The notes under the pieces are model-generated. The model saw only the letters and a program-made list of their open reading frames with translations, did no database searches and had not been told where the DNA came from. Made by a program: the position numbers and the translations under genes. Positions 1-6,211 of a DNA stretch of 6,279 bases are shown here, one piece after another (the first letter of the stretch is position 1; the number at the start of each line of letters is the position of its first letter). The stretch covers positions 1-6,279 of the forward strand of contig JAFAWC010000251.1 in assembly GCA_019242135.1 (NCBI GenBank), written 5' to 3'. Source of the DNA: Mycobacteriaceae bacterium (lineage in GTDB: Bacteria > Actinomycetota > Actinomycetes > Mycobacteriales > Mycobacteriaceae).

Positions 1-215
1 AGAAGGTGTACTTGACCTCAAAGATGTTGTTCACCACACGGATAGAGGCTCTCAGTACACGTCGATCCGATTCAGCGAGCGGCTCGCCGAGGCATCCAGC
101 CCTCGGTCGGAGCGGTCGCAAGCCCTGGCGCTCCATCGAAGACGTCGAGTTTGGCCACCGCACGCTGGATCGACTGTAAACGCCGAGCAGGTAATTCGCG
201 CTGTACTTCGATGTG
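1..215 (+). mobile_element. Decayed 3' fragment of an IS6110-like (IS3-family) transposase
   Basis: This is the remnant of an IS3-family DDE transposase (OrfB, integrase-core fold), which runs off the left edge. Reading from base 2, the frame gives the hallmark HHTDRGSQYTS followed by IRFSERLAEA; the D of HTD is the second catalytic aspartate. At about base 92 the frame shifts and continues as GIQPSVGAV (bases 91-117). It then jumps to KPWRSIEDVEF (120-152) in the third frame, and again to ATARWIDC (154-177). From memory of IS6110 OrfB, about 24 residues between SVGAV and KPWRS are missing, including the NALAE segment that carries the catalytic glutamate. With at least three frame changes and a lost active-site residue, it cannot encode a transposase. 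The right boundary is vague: similarity is clear to about base 186 and weak to about 215. I saw no terminal inverted repeat or target duplication. Confidence 0.88.
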
Positions 216-222
216 TTAGCCG

Positions 223-237
223 GCTCATGCGGTGAGC
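223..237 (-). terminator. Weak stem-loop after the 251-676 gene
   Basis: GCTCA and TGAGC form a perfect 5-bp stem around a 5-base loop. The structure begins 13 bases past the TAG stop of the minus-strand gene at 251-676. There is no T-run, and the stem does not extend without mismatches. It could help end transcription between this gene and the transposase remnant, but a stem this short may be chance. Confidence 0.22.
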
Positions 238-250
238 TGCCGTAATTCGA

Positions 251-676
251 CTACAGGCCGGTCCGATCCTGAATGCGCTGCCTGACAGCGTGCTTTCCAT
301 TCGCCATCGTTGCCAGGCCCAAACGGGTCGCACGCCACACCCAAGTAGACATTCCGTCGATGAGATAACCGCAGACTAGTTCGGCGTGCTCTAACAGCTG
401 AAGGGCCTCGCGTACCGGTATCGCCACCTGTTCGAGCGCCCTGGCGAGTCTGGGATCCCCACGTAACCCCACCGGGTTCTGCACCGGTACGCCGAACAGG
501 AACGCGTGGATTTCGCGGGTATGGCAGGAGCCCACGTCATTGCTGCCGAATACCTCCATGACCTCTACCGCCAGGTCCGCTCGTGGCACACTGCTCGCCC
601 AATCGATCATCGGTTGTGCCGCTGCATACCAATCGTCCTCATCGGCCGGGGCCCTGTTCTTCCCGAATAGTGGCAT
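251..676 (-). CDS. Conserved hypothetical protein, 141 aa, winged-helix-like C-terminal half
   Basis: The function is unknown. The protein starts MPLFGKNRAP and has an acidic and aromatic stretch, DEDDWYAAAQPMIDWAS (residues 12-28), as in small mycobacterial hypothetical proteins I have seen. The C-terminal half looks like a winged helix: a helix around IPVREALQLLEHAELV (86-101), a short turn with aromatic residues (GYLIDGMSTWVW, 103-114), then a basic helix with ATRLGLATMANGKHAVRQRI (116-135). This suggests DNA binding or protein contact, but that is inference. The ATG at 676 is chosen because AGAGGA lies 7 bases upstream; the frame stays open to 703 without a better start. There is no signal peptide or membrane segment. 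It is divergent from the secreted-protein gene at 835 and is one of only two undamaged loci in the left part of the window. Confidence 0.78.
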   Translation of the reverse strand: MPLFGKNRAPADEDDWYAAAQPMIDWASSVPRADLAVEVMEVFGSNDVGSCHTREIHAFLFGVPVQNPVGLRGDPRLARALEQVAIPVREALQLLEHAELVCGYLIDGMSTWVWRATRLGLATMANGKHAVRQRIQDRTGL

Positions 677-834
677 GACTCCGTCCTCTGGTCGCCACAG
701 CAAATCGACGGTGCGAGCGTACGTCCGCCGCAGCTCGGCTGGTTTGGGTCCGCCAAGAATCCTCCAAGGCCTTAACCAGACGCTTGTGTGACCGGTCCAT
801 CGGGGGCCGGGCTCTACTGAAAGCGAACACCCCC
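677..834. other. Divergent intergenic region
   Basis: These 158 bases separate two diverging genes, so promoters for both should lie here. The minus strand has one TANNNT hexamer (TACGCT, 716-721) that could be a -10 for the hypothetical gene, without a convincing -35. For the plus-strand gene at 835 I see neither a clear promoter nor a good Shine-Dalgarno; the nearest purine run is GAAAG at 819-823. Open frames crossing this region show no recognisable protein. Confidence 0.4.
684..689 (-). promoter_or_regulatory. Ribosome binding site of the 251-676 gene
   Basis: AGAGGA on the minus strand ends 7 bases before the ATG at 676. It favours this start over longer options in the same frame. Confidence 0.6.
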
Positions 835-1074
835 ATGAGCGCCACCTGCACCCTCAAGAAGAGATTGTTCGTCACGGCCATCGGCGCTGTGGTGGTGAGC
901 ATCGGCATTGCCGCGGCACCCGGGGCCGCTGCCGACCTCCCCTCTGGCCCCTCGACCCCAACTGCTCCAGGACAGTCCGACACTCCCTACATCCCGCCGT
1001 CCCCGACACGTATTCGCCCCTCCGTGCTCCCGCCCGGGGATAACGTGGTTCCCCAACGCCATCCGACTTCGTAG
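835..1074 (+). CDS. Small secreted proline-rich protein, 79 aa
   Basis: This is a likely exported small protein of unknown function. Residues 1-33 make a classical signal peptide: a basic n-region (LKKR, 7-10), a hydrophobic core (VTAIGAVVVSIGIAAA) and a small-residue cleavage site, APGAAA before DLP. The mature part would be about 46 residues with 13 prolines plus many Ser and Thr, starting DLPSGPSTPTAPGQ and ending NVVPQRHPTS. This suits a flexible cell-wall or surface linker. It has no cysteine in the mature part and no lipobox. The ATG at 835 is preferred because it puts the basic residues at the head of the signal peptide; a TTG at 784 in the same frame would add 17 residues that do not fit. 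The ribosome site is poor. The stop lies 18 bases from the broken edge of the HD-domain remnant, so the last 10-20 residues may be a junction product and the native protein could have been longer. Confidence 0.6.
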   Translation: MSATCTLKKRLFVTAIGAVVVSIGIAAAPGAAADLPSGPSTPTAPGQSDTPYIPPSPTRIRPSVLPPGDNVVPQRHPTS

Positions 1075-1092
1075 ACGCACGACGACGACTAG

Positions 1093-1390
1093 GGCCAGCT
1101 TCACCTCCAGGGCATCGGAGTGGACCGCGATCCGCCGGTAATACTCGTCGTCGGACATCTCCGCACTGCGGGTCAGTAGCTCATCAGTGGCGACCACCTC
1201 ATCCGAAATCCCGGCCTGCGCCAAATCAGCTGCCGTCAAGTCGGTGTCTTCAAGGACATCGTGCAGCAACGCCGCCATGATCGCTGACACGTTCTCCAGC
1301 CGCCACATATGACGCCACCCGTTGGTCGGCGTGGGCTTGATCGCAGATCCGCTGCGCCAGAGCGATCGCCTGCTGGGTGTGCAGGTGTTC
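1093..1390 (-). pseudogene. Broken HD-domain phosphohydrolase gene (RelA/SpoT-type HD fold)
   Basis: On the minus strand, one frame (bases 1390-1301) reads TQQAIALAQRICDQAHADQ then RVASYVA. Another (bases 1296-1093) reads ENVSAIMAALLHDVLEDTD and continues through DEYYRRIAVHSDALEVKLA. Together these follow the order of small HD-domain hydrolases: helix with QAHA, RVA helix, LLHDVLEDT carrying the HD pair, LT segment, then KLAD. Three defects are visible. The segment between HADQ and RVA, which normally holds the first metal-binding His, is missing. A frameshift lies at about 1297-1300. The reading ends at KLA, just before the Asp that completes the H...HD...D site. An alternative frame past 1093 gives SRRRASTK, which might be a scrap of the C-terminus, but this is doubtful. 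No start is assignable. The original would have been a soluble metal-dependent phosphohydrolase; its substrate cannot be inferred. Confidence 0.8.
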
Positions 1391-1486
1391 GTCAGAGCGA
1401 CCAATATTGCTGAAGTCCTGCCCCACAAGCGCCCCTCGCCGTCTAATGTTTGCCTGTTCATCAGCAATATCTCACGGGGAGACACC

Positions 1487-1491
1487 AGGAG
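1487..1491 (+). promoter_or_regulatory. Candidate ribosome binding site of the 1505 gene
   Basis: AGGAG lies 13 bases before the ATG at 1505. The spacing is longer than usual, but no better site or start is present, and the ATG fits the signal peptide. Confidence 0.4.
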
Positions 1492-1504
1492 TCAGCAAAG
1501 ATCA

Positions 1505-2244
1505 ATGTCAAGAAAGCTTGCAGGCGGCGCACTTCTGGGCGCAATGGCGTCAGGCCTCGCGGCGACGGCATTCGGTTCGGCGGGACCGGCCAGCGCTACG
1601 TGTGCGTCCATCAGCGGCGTCGGCAATGGCGGCGGGTGCACCAGCACTCCGACCAGCTTCGCGGTCGGGCTGGGAACCGGTGCGACAGCGAAGGCACAAG
1701 GGCTGTTCGACGCCGCCGTCGCCGCCGGCACCGACTCATTCGCTTTCAGCCGCGGCAACCTCGACACCGCGCTCGCGGTCGGCAACGCGGCCAACGCCGA
1801 GGCCGGCGTAAATCCGAACGACACCGGCAACCTAGCGGTGGACATCGGCAACAACCCCGGCTTCGGCAACGGGGTGCAGGCGTCAGGTACGAACACCACC
1901 CCCGGCTTCGGCAACGTCGCGATCGCTTTGGGCGACAACAACGCCCTGCTGGCAATCGGGTCTTTCAACAGCGCGTTCAGCGTCGGCCCCGACAACACAG
2001 TGGTTGCCGAGGGCTTCGCCAACAACGCCACCAACCTCGTGGGCAGCGAAAACTTTGTCCGTGCTTAGGGCGGCACCGGTCTTGCGATCCGGGCCTGAGC
2101 GAGGCGTTCAACATCGGCGGCAACAAGAACACTGTGCTTGCGCAGTCCGGCCCTTTCGCCGTCGCGGGCGCGATCGGGTTGAACGGCAAGACCGTTTCCC
2201 AGACCGGCACCGGTGTCAACGTCCATACCCCGCTGAATCCGTGA
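1505..2244 (+). pseudogene. Secreted nonapeptide-repeat protein, interrupted by a stop and a frameshift
   Basis: The protein starts MSRKLAGGALLGAMASG and has a signal peptide with predicted cleavage after GPASA (residue 31). The mature N-terminus has two cysteines (C33, C45), possibly a disulfide. From residue 66 on, glycine recurs about every nine residues in units like G-x-x-N/D-x-A-x-A-x. Examples are GLFDAAVAA, GTDSFAFSR, GNLDTALAV, GDNNALLAI, GSFNSAFSV and GPDNTVVAE. The regular spacing with alternating small or hydrophobic residues suggests a stacked beta-roll or beta-helix on the cell surface; this is inference. The first frame ends at TAG (2066-2068) after 187 residues. The repeat text continues: GGTGLAI in the same frame to 2089, then from 2092 in another frame as GLSEAFNIGGNKNTVLAQ to a TGA at 2242-2244. 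Restored length is about 246 residues. Either the gene is recently broken, or a 187-residue secreted form is made, or the sequence has errors. I do not recognise a named family. Confidence 0.75.
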
Positions 2245-2309
2245 GATCCGCATGTCGCCCGGAGGAGATCGATTCGGGCGGCTTCGGAATCGGTTTCGGT
2301 TTCTAAGAC
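2245..2309 (+). other. Gap upstream of dtd with orphan GGAGGAG and a short reading-frame remnant
   Basis: A strong Shine-Dalgarno-like GGAGGAG (2261-2267) has no start codon at a useful distance. A frame across it ends EEIDSGGFGIGFGF (2262-2303) and TAA at 2304-2306, three bases before the dtd ATG and in the same frame. This may be the tail of a lost upstream gene, or chance. No clear dtd ribosome site or terminator for the preceding gene is visible. Confidence 0.35.
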
Positions 2310-2741
2310 ATGCGCGTCCTGGTGCAACGGGTCTCGTCGGCTTCGGTGTCGGTCAACGGCGATGTCGTCGGTGACATGCGAGTCGACGGTCAGGGACTGC
2401 TCGCATTCGTGGGCGTCACGCACGCCGACACCGATGAAACTGCGCAGCGACTCGCCGAAAAGCTCTGGTATCTACGGATCCTTGACGATGAGCGCGCGGC
2501 CGCGGACGTCGGCGCGCCGATCCTCGTGGTCAGCCAGTTCACGCTCTACGCGAACACCGAAAAGGGGCGGCGCCCCTCCTGGAACGCGGCCGCGCCGCGC
2601 CACGTCGCGGAGCCGCTGGTCACCGCATTCGCCGACGCACTTCGACGACTCGGCGCCACCGTCACCACCGGGGTGTTCGGTGCGCACATGGCTGTCGGAC
2701 TGGTCAACGACGGACCGGTGACCGTGATGCTGGAGTCCTGA
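2310..2741 (+). CDS. dtd: D-aminoacyl-tRNA deacylase
   Basis: This cytosolic homodimeric enzyme hydrolyses the ester bond between D-amino acids (and, in the known family, glycine on tRNA-Ala) and tRNA, protecting translation from mischarging. At 143 residues it has the normal family length. It begins [17 protein letters not shown], typical of Dtd. Both signature motifs are present: SQFTL at residues 75-79, and NDGPVT at 133-138, where G135-P136 is the cross-subunit Gly-cisPro that rejects L-substrates. [12 protein letters not shown] (85-96) and GVFGAHM (121-127) are also typical. The short linker between LRILDDE and ILVVSQF matches my memory of the mycobacterial form. The ATG at 2310 is set by the conserved N-terminus. 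No good Shine-Dalgarno is seen. The next gene, doxX-like, follows after 26 bases on the same strand. Confidence 0.96.
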   Translation: MRVLVQRVSSASVSVNGDVVGDMRVDGQGLLAFVGVTHADTDETAQRLAEKLWYLRILDDERAAADVGAPILVVSQFTLYANTEKGRRPSWNAAAPRHVAEPLVTAFADALRRLGATVTTGVFGAHMAVGLVNDGPVTVMLES

Positions 2742-2754
2742 CCGGGATTTCGCG

Positions 2755-2760
2755 TAGTGT
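2755..2760 (+). promoter_or_regulatory. Candidate -10 element for leaderless doxX-like transcript
   Basis: TAGTGT fits the mycobacterial -10 pattern TANNNT and ends 7 bases before the ATG at 2768. This places a likely transcription start at or beside the A of the ATG. The gap has no Shine-Dalgarno (CCCGGAC), as expected for a leaderless mRNA. No clear -35 is seen. Confidence 0.4.
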
Positions 2761-2767
2761 CCCGGAC

Positions 2768-3196
2768 ATGACTTCACCAAGTCTCGACGCCCGACTCAGC
2801 GGTTATTCGGCGCCAGTGATCAGCCTGTTCCGGGCGGTCATCGGCTTTCTCTTCGCGTTACACGGAACGATGACTCTGTTCAACTGGCCCTTAGCCATAC
2901 CGATGCACGTCCCGGTCGGTGCGTGGCCGGTGTGGTGGTCGGGCCTGATCGAATTCGTTACCGGCGTGTTGGTCATGGTCGGATTGTTCAGCCGCCCAGC
3001 GGCTTTCCTCGCGTCAGGGACCATGGCGGTCGCCTACTTCTGGCAGCACCAGCCGAAGGCATTGTGGCCGTTCGACAAGCAGATCGGCGGCAACAACGGT
3101 GAGCTGGCGATCCTGTTCTGCTTCTCGTTCTTCTTGATCGTGTTCATCGGCCCGGGCAGCGTCGCGCTCGACACCCTGCTGCGACGAAGGCGCTAG
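2768..3196 (+). CDS. DoxX-family integral membrane protein, 142 aa
   Basis: This is a small four-helix inner-membrane protein of the DoxX family. Hydrophobic segments lie at about residues 17-38 ([21 protein letters not shown]), 56-74 (around [16 protein letters not shown]), 77-92 and 111-129 ([20 protein letters not shown]). The signature is the early R-x-x-x-G-x-x-F-x-x-H-G, the NNGELA at 109-114 before the last helix, and GPG followed by a short basic tail ending RRRR. In mycobacteria, DoxX proteins have been linked to a membrane oxidoreductase complex with SodA and SseA. Many paralogues exist and this one's role is not shown by its context. It lies 26 bases behind dtd and may share its transcript or use its own promoter. 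Its TAG overlaps the glnE stop in a shared CTAG, leaving no room for a terminator. Confidence 0.92.
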   Translation: MTSPSLDARLSGYSAPVISLFRAVIGFLFALHGTMTLFNWPLAIPMHVPVGAWPVWWSGLIEFVTGVLVMVGLFSRPAAFLASGTMAVAYFWQHQPKALWPFDKQIGGNNGELAILFCFSFFLIVFIGPGSVALDTLLRRRR

Positions 3197-6189
3197 CTGC
3201 CGAACACCCTGCGCACCACAGCCTTTGCCCGGCGGGTCACCCGCAGATAGTTGTCCAGGAACTCGCCGCCGTCGGGCGAAGGCCAGCGAGCGGCCACGGC
3301 CACCGCGTTGAGCTGGCGGCCGGGCCCGGGCAGCTGGTCGGTGGCCTTGCCCCGAACGAGCACCAGGGCGTTGCGGGCGCGGGTGGCCGTCAGCCACGCC
3401 TGCCGTAGCAAGTCGACATCTGTTTCCGGGAGCAACTCAGCGGCCTCGATCGCGTCCAGAGCCTCCAGGGTCGACGTGTTGTGCAGCGCAGGCACCATGT
3501 GCGCGTGGCGAAGTTGCAGCAGTTGCACAGTCCACTCCACGTCGGCTAGGCCACCGCGACCCAGCTTGGTGTGGGTGTTCGGGTCCGCGCCGCGCGGCAG
3601 CCGCTCGGCGTCCACCCGCGCCTTGACGCGTCGAATCTCATTGACCGCCGCCGGCGACACCCCACCTGTCGGGTAGCGCGTCTTGTCGGCCATCAGCAGA
3701 AAGCGCTGACCAAGGTCCTCGTCGCCGGCGACCCGGTTCGCCCGCAGCAGGGCCTGAATCTCCCACGGGTGCGCCCAATGTTCGTAGTACGCCGCATAGG
3801 AATTCAGGGTCCGCACCAACGGCCCGCTGCGGCCCTCCGGCCGCAGATTGGCGTCCACGTCCAGCGGCGGATCGATGCTGGGCGTACCCAACAGTGTCCG
3901 CACCTGCTCGGCGATGGTCATCGACCAGCGCACCGCCGCCGACTCCGCCACACCCTCGTTCGGCTCGCAGACGAACATCACGTCGGCGTCCGACCCGTAG
4001 CCCTGCTCGCGGCCACCCAATCGGCCCATCCCGATGACCGCAATGCGCGCGGGCGCTTGGCCGTCCTGCGGTGTGTTGAACCGGATCACCGCGTCAAGGG
4101 CGACCTGAAGCACCGCGACCCACACCGACGTCAGAGCAGCGCACACATCACGGACATCGAGCAGCCCCAGCAGATCGGCCGACGCCACGCGGGCCAGCTC
4201 CCGCCGACGCAGACTTCGTGCGGCGGCGATGGCCTTCACCGAGTCCGCATGACGCGAGGCCGCCGCCGCCAGCGAACGCGCCACCTGCTCCGGCTCCACG
4301 TCCAACAGCTTGGGACCCGTCGGTCCGTCTGCGTACTGTGCAATAACCTCCGGCGCGCGGATCAACAGTTCCGGCACATAAGCCGACGTGCCCAGCACGT
4401 GCATCAACCGCTTCGCGACAGCGCCCTCATCTCGCAGCGTGGACAGAAACCACCGTTGATCAACCAGTCCCTCACTGAGTTTGCGATACGCCAGCAGCCC
4501 ACTGTCCGGGTCCGGAGTGTCGGAGAGCCAGTCGAGCAGAGTAGGTAGAAGCACCGACTGCACGCGCGCGCGGCGCCCGCCGGAACCCGTCAGCGCCGCC
4601 AGATGCGTCAGCGCGTTGTGCGGCGCCTGATAGCCGAGCGCGGCGATCTGCCGTTCGGCGGCCTCGCTGCTCAGGCCACCGGCCAGCCCGACGCCCGGCG
4701 TCACAGATTCGAGCAGTGGCTGATAGAAGAACTTCGCGTGCAGCCGCGACACCCGCACGTTCTGCCGTTTGAGCTCTTCGCGCAGCACACCGAGCGCGTC
4801 ATGTTTGCCATCGGGCCGAATGTGGGCGGCGCGGGCCAGCCAGCGCATCGCCTCGTCATCGTCGAAGCGGGGCAGCATGTGCGTGCGCTTGAGCCGCTGC
4901 AACTGCAACCGGTGCTCCACCAGCCGGAGGAACTCATAGGACGCGGTCATGTTCGCCGCATCGTCGCGTCCCACATAGCCCGCCGCACCCAGCGCCGCGA
5001 GCGCGTCGACCGTCGACGACACGTGCAGGCTTTCGTCGTTGCGGCCGTGAACCAGCTGCAGTAGCTGCACCGCGAACTCCACGTCGCGCAGACCACCGGT
5101 CCCCAGCTTCAGCTCGCGGTCGCGAACGTCGACGGGTACCAGCTCCTCAACGCGACGACGCATGGCCTGAACCTCGGGGACGAAATCCTCACGCTCGCAA
5201 GCGGTCCACACCATCGGCATCACCGCTTCGATGTACCGCTCGCCGAGTTCGGCGTCACCGGCTGCCGGCCGAGCCTTGAGCAAGGCCTGGAACTCCCACG
5301 TTTTGGCCCAGCGTTTGTAGTAGGCGAGGTGGGATTCCACGGTGCGCACCAGCGCACCGTGGCGGCCCTCCGGCCGCAGCGCGGCGTCGACCTCGAAGAA
5401 CGCCTCCGACGCGACTCGCATCGTCTCCCCCGCCACCCGGGCTTCTAATGCCAGGTCTTTCTCGTGTCCGTTTCCGCCGACAAAGATGACGTCGACGTCG
5501 CTGACGTAGTTCAGTTCGCGCGCACCGCATTTGCCCATTGCGATGACCGCAAGCCGCGGTCGACTGCCGTGTCCGCAGAAACGTATCATCGCCAACTCGA
5601 GCGCGGCGGCCAGCGCAGCGTCGGCGAGATCGGACAGGTGTGCGCCGATAGTCGCGAACGGCAGCACCGGCTCGTTTTCGACTGTGGGCGCCACGTCCTG
5701 GGCAGCCAGCACCATCAACCGGTTCCGGTACCTGGTGCGAAGCGCAGAAAGTGTTGCATCGGAGGGCATTTCACGTACACAGTCGAGGAATTCGCGGCAC
5801 AGCTCATCGAGTGACGGCAGCGACGCCCCGCGCGACTGTCGCGCTGGGCCCGGGCCCTCGAGCAGATGCCAGGCCTGGGGGTTGGCGATCAGGTGATCAC
5901 CCAGTGCGAGTGAGGACCCCAACAGCGCGAACAGTCGGCCCCGCAGAGACCGGTCCTTGCGCAGCGCGGCGTCCAGCTCCTCCCAGCTTGCGCCGAGCGC
6001 GTCCGCGAGCCGCACCATCGCGCGCAGCGCGGCGTCCGCGTCGGGCGCGCGCGACAACGACCACAGCAGCTCTACGTAGTCATCGGTGGTCCAGCCCAGC
6101 CTGGCGAGATCGGCGCGCGCAGGTGCCTCGATCAACCCCAGCCGGCCGGGGCTCGGCAGCCGCGGTCGTTCGGTCGGGGGGTTGGGCAC
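3193..6189 (-). CDS. glnE: Bifunctional glutamine synthetase adenylyltransferase/adenylyl-removing enzyme
   Basis: GlnE attaches AMP to a tyrosine of glutamine synthetase (inactivating it) and removes it by phosphorolysis, in response to nitrogen status. The protein has 998 residues, close to the roughly 994 I recall for the M. tuberculosis enzyme. It is two homologous halves. The N-terminal half (deadenylylation) has [19 protein letters not shown] at 219-237, with metal-binding D231 and D233 and a third Asp, D268, in [10 protein letters not shown]. The C-terminal half (adenylylation) has [21 protein letters not shown] at 720-740, with D734, D736 and D779 in [10 protein letters not shown]. 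Each nucleotidyltransferase domain is followed by a helical segment, [19 protein letters not shown] (361-379) and [19 protein letters not shown] (875-893). All key residues are intact. The GTG start at 6189 fits the conserved [12 protein letters not shown] opening. The gene lies 22 bases downstream of a glnA-type gene, its likely substrate family, and converges on the DoxX gene. Confidence 0.97.
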   Translation of the reverse strand: MPNPPTERPRLPSPGRLGLIEAPARADLARLGWTTDDYVELLWSLSRAPDADAALRAMVRLADALGASWEELDAALRKDRSLRGRLFALLGSSLALGDHLIANPQAWHLLEGPGPARQSRGASLPSLDELCREFLDCVREMPSDATLSALRTRYRNRLMVLAAQDVAPTVENEPVLPFATIGAHLSDLADAALAAALELAMIRFCGHGSRPRLAVIAMGKCGARELNYVSDVDVIFVGGNGHEKDLALEARVAGETMRVASEAFFEVDAALRPEGRHGALVRTVESHLAYYKRWAKTWEFQALLKARPAAGDAELGERYIEAVMPMVWTACEREDFVPEVQAMRRRVEELVPVDVRDRELKLGTGGLRDVEFAVQLLQLVHGRNDESLHVSSTVDALAALGAAGYVGRDDAANMTASYEFLRLVEHRLQLQRLKRTHMLPRFDDDEAMRWLARAAHIRPDGKHDALGVLREELKRQNVRVSRLHAKFFYQPLLESVTPGVGLAGGLSSEAAERQIAALGYQAPHNALTHLAALTGSGGRRARVQSVLLPTLLDWLSDTPDPDSGLLAYRKLSEGLVDQRWFLSTLRDEGAVAKRLMHVLGTSAYVPELLIRAPEVIAQYADGPTGPKLLDVEPEQVARSLAAAASRHADSVKAIAAARSLRRRELARVASADLLGLLDVRDVCAALTSVWVAVLQVALDAVIRFNTPQDGQAPARIAVIGMGRLGGREQGYGSDADVMFVCEPNEGVAESAAVRWSMTIAEQVRTLLGTPSIDPPLDVDANLRPEGRSGPLVRTLNSYAAYYEHWAHPWEIQALLRANRVAGDEDLGQRFLLMADKTRYPTGGVSPAAVNEIRRVKARVDAERLPRGADPNTHTKLGRGGLADVEWTVQLLQLRHAHMVPALHNTSTLEALDAIEAAELLPETDVDLLRQAWLTATRARNALVLVRGKATDQLPGPGRQLNAVAVAARWPSPDGGEFLDNYLRVTRRAKAVVRRVFGS
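3827..3846 (-). repeat. Hairpin-forming repeat in the C-terminal half of glnE
   Basis: The 18-base core (3829-3846) encodes LRPEGR and recurs exactly at 5362-5379 in the N-terminal half. Here the flanks extend it to a perfect 8-bp stem with a 4-base loop; the mRNA strand would show GGAG in the loop. It is best explained by shared protein motif and G+C-rich codons, with any RNA role untested. Confidence 0.5.
5362..5379 (-). repeat. Second copy of the LRPEGR hairpin repeat in glnE
   Basis: Identical over 18 bases to 3829-3846. It forms a 6-bp stem with a 4-base loop; the flanking bases do not pair here. It encodes the LRPEGR segment after D268 of the N-terminal nucleotidyltransferase domain. 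Confidence 0.5.
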
Positions 6190-6195
6190 GCCTTG

Positions 6196-6201
6196 AGGCT
6201 A
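6196..6201 (-). promoter_or_regulatory. Candidate -10 element just upstream of glnE
   Basis: On the minus strand, TAGCCT (TANNNT) ends 6 bases before the GTG at 6189. It lies in the 22-base gap after the upstream glnA-type gene. There is no usefully spaced Shine-Dalgarno. This would allow a leaderless glnE transcript besides read-through from the synthetase gene. The hexamer is short, so chance is possible. Confidence 0.33.
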
Positions 6202-6211
6202 CAGAGCTGCG

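Noticed and set aside
52..333. Minus-strand open frame across the transposase remnant
   Set aside because: It is antisense to clear transposase motifs and overlaps the end of the hypothetical gene; basic, low-complexity text.
639..983. Minus-strand open frame across the divergent gap, containing HKRLVKALEDSW
   Set aside because: It overlaps the signal peptide of the 835 gene and the start of the 251-676 gene, has no ribosome site and no recognised family.
1492..2034. Minus-strand open frame of 180 codons opposite the repeat protein
   Set aside because: Ala/Pro-rich mirror of the repeat codons, with no supported start or domain.
1450..2065. Second-frame reading of the secreted-repeat gene, very rich in Arg and Gln
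   Set aside because: Low-complexity basic composition marks it as a shadow; only the part after about 2092 in this frame carries real protein text.
2060..2095. Programmed readthrough or recoding of the repeat protein
   Set aside because: It would need both stop readthrough and a frameshift within 25 bases, and no slippery run or strong downstream structure is visible.
3571..4548. Long open frame (325 codons) on the plus strand inside glnE
   Set aside because: It is antisense to highly conserved glnE codons, Arg/His/Gln-rich and without any recognisable domain; high G+C content produces such frames.
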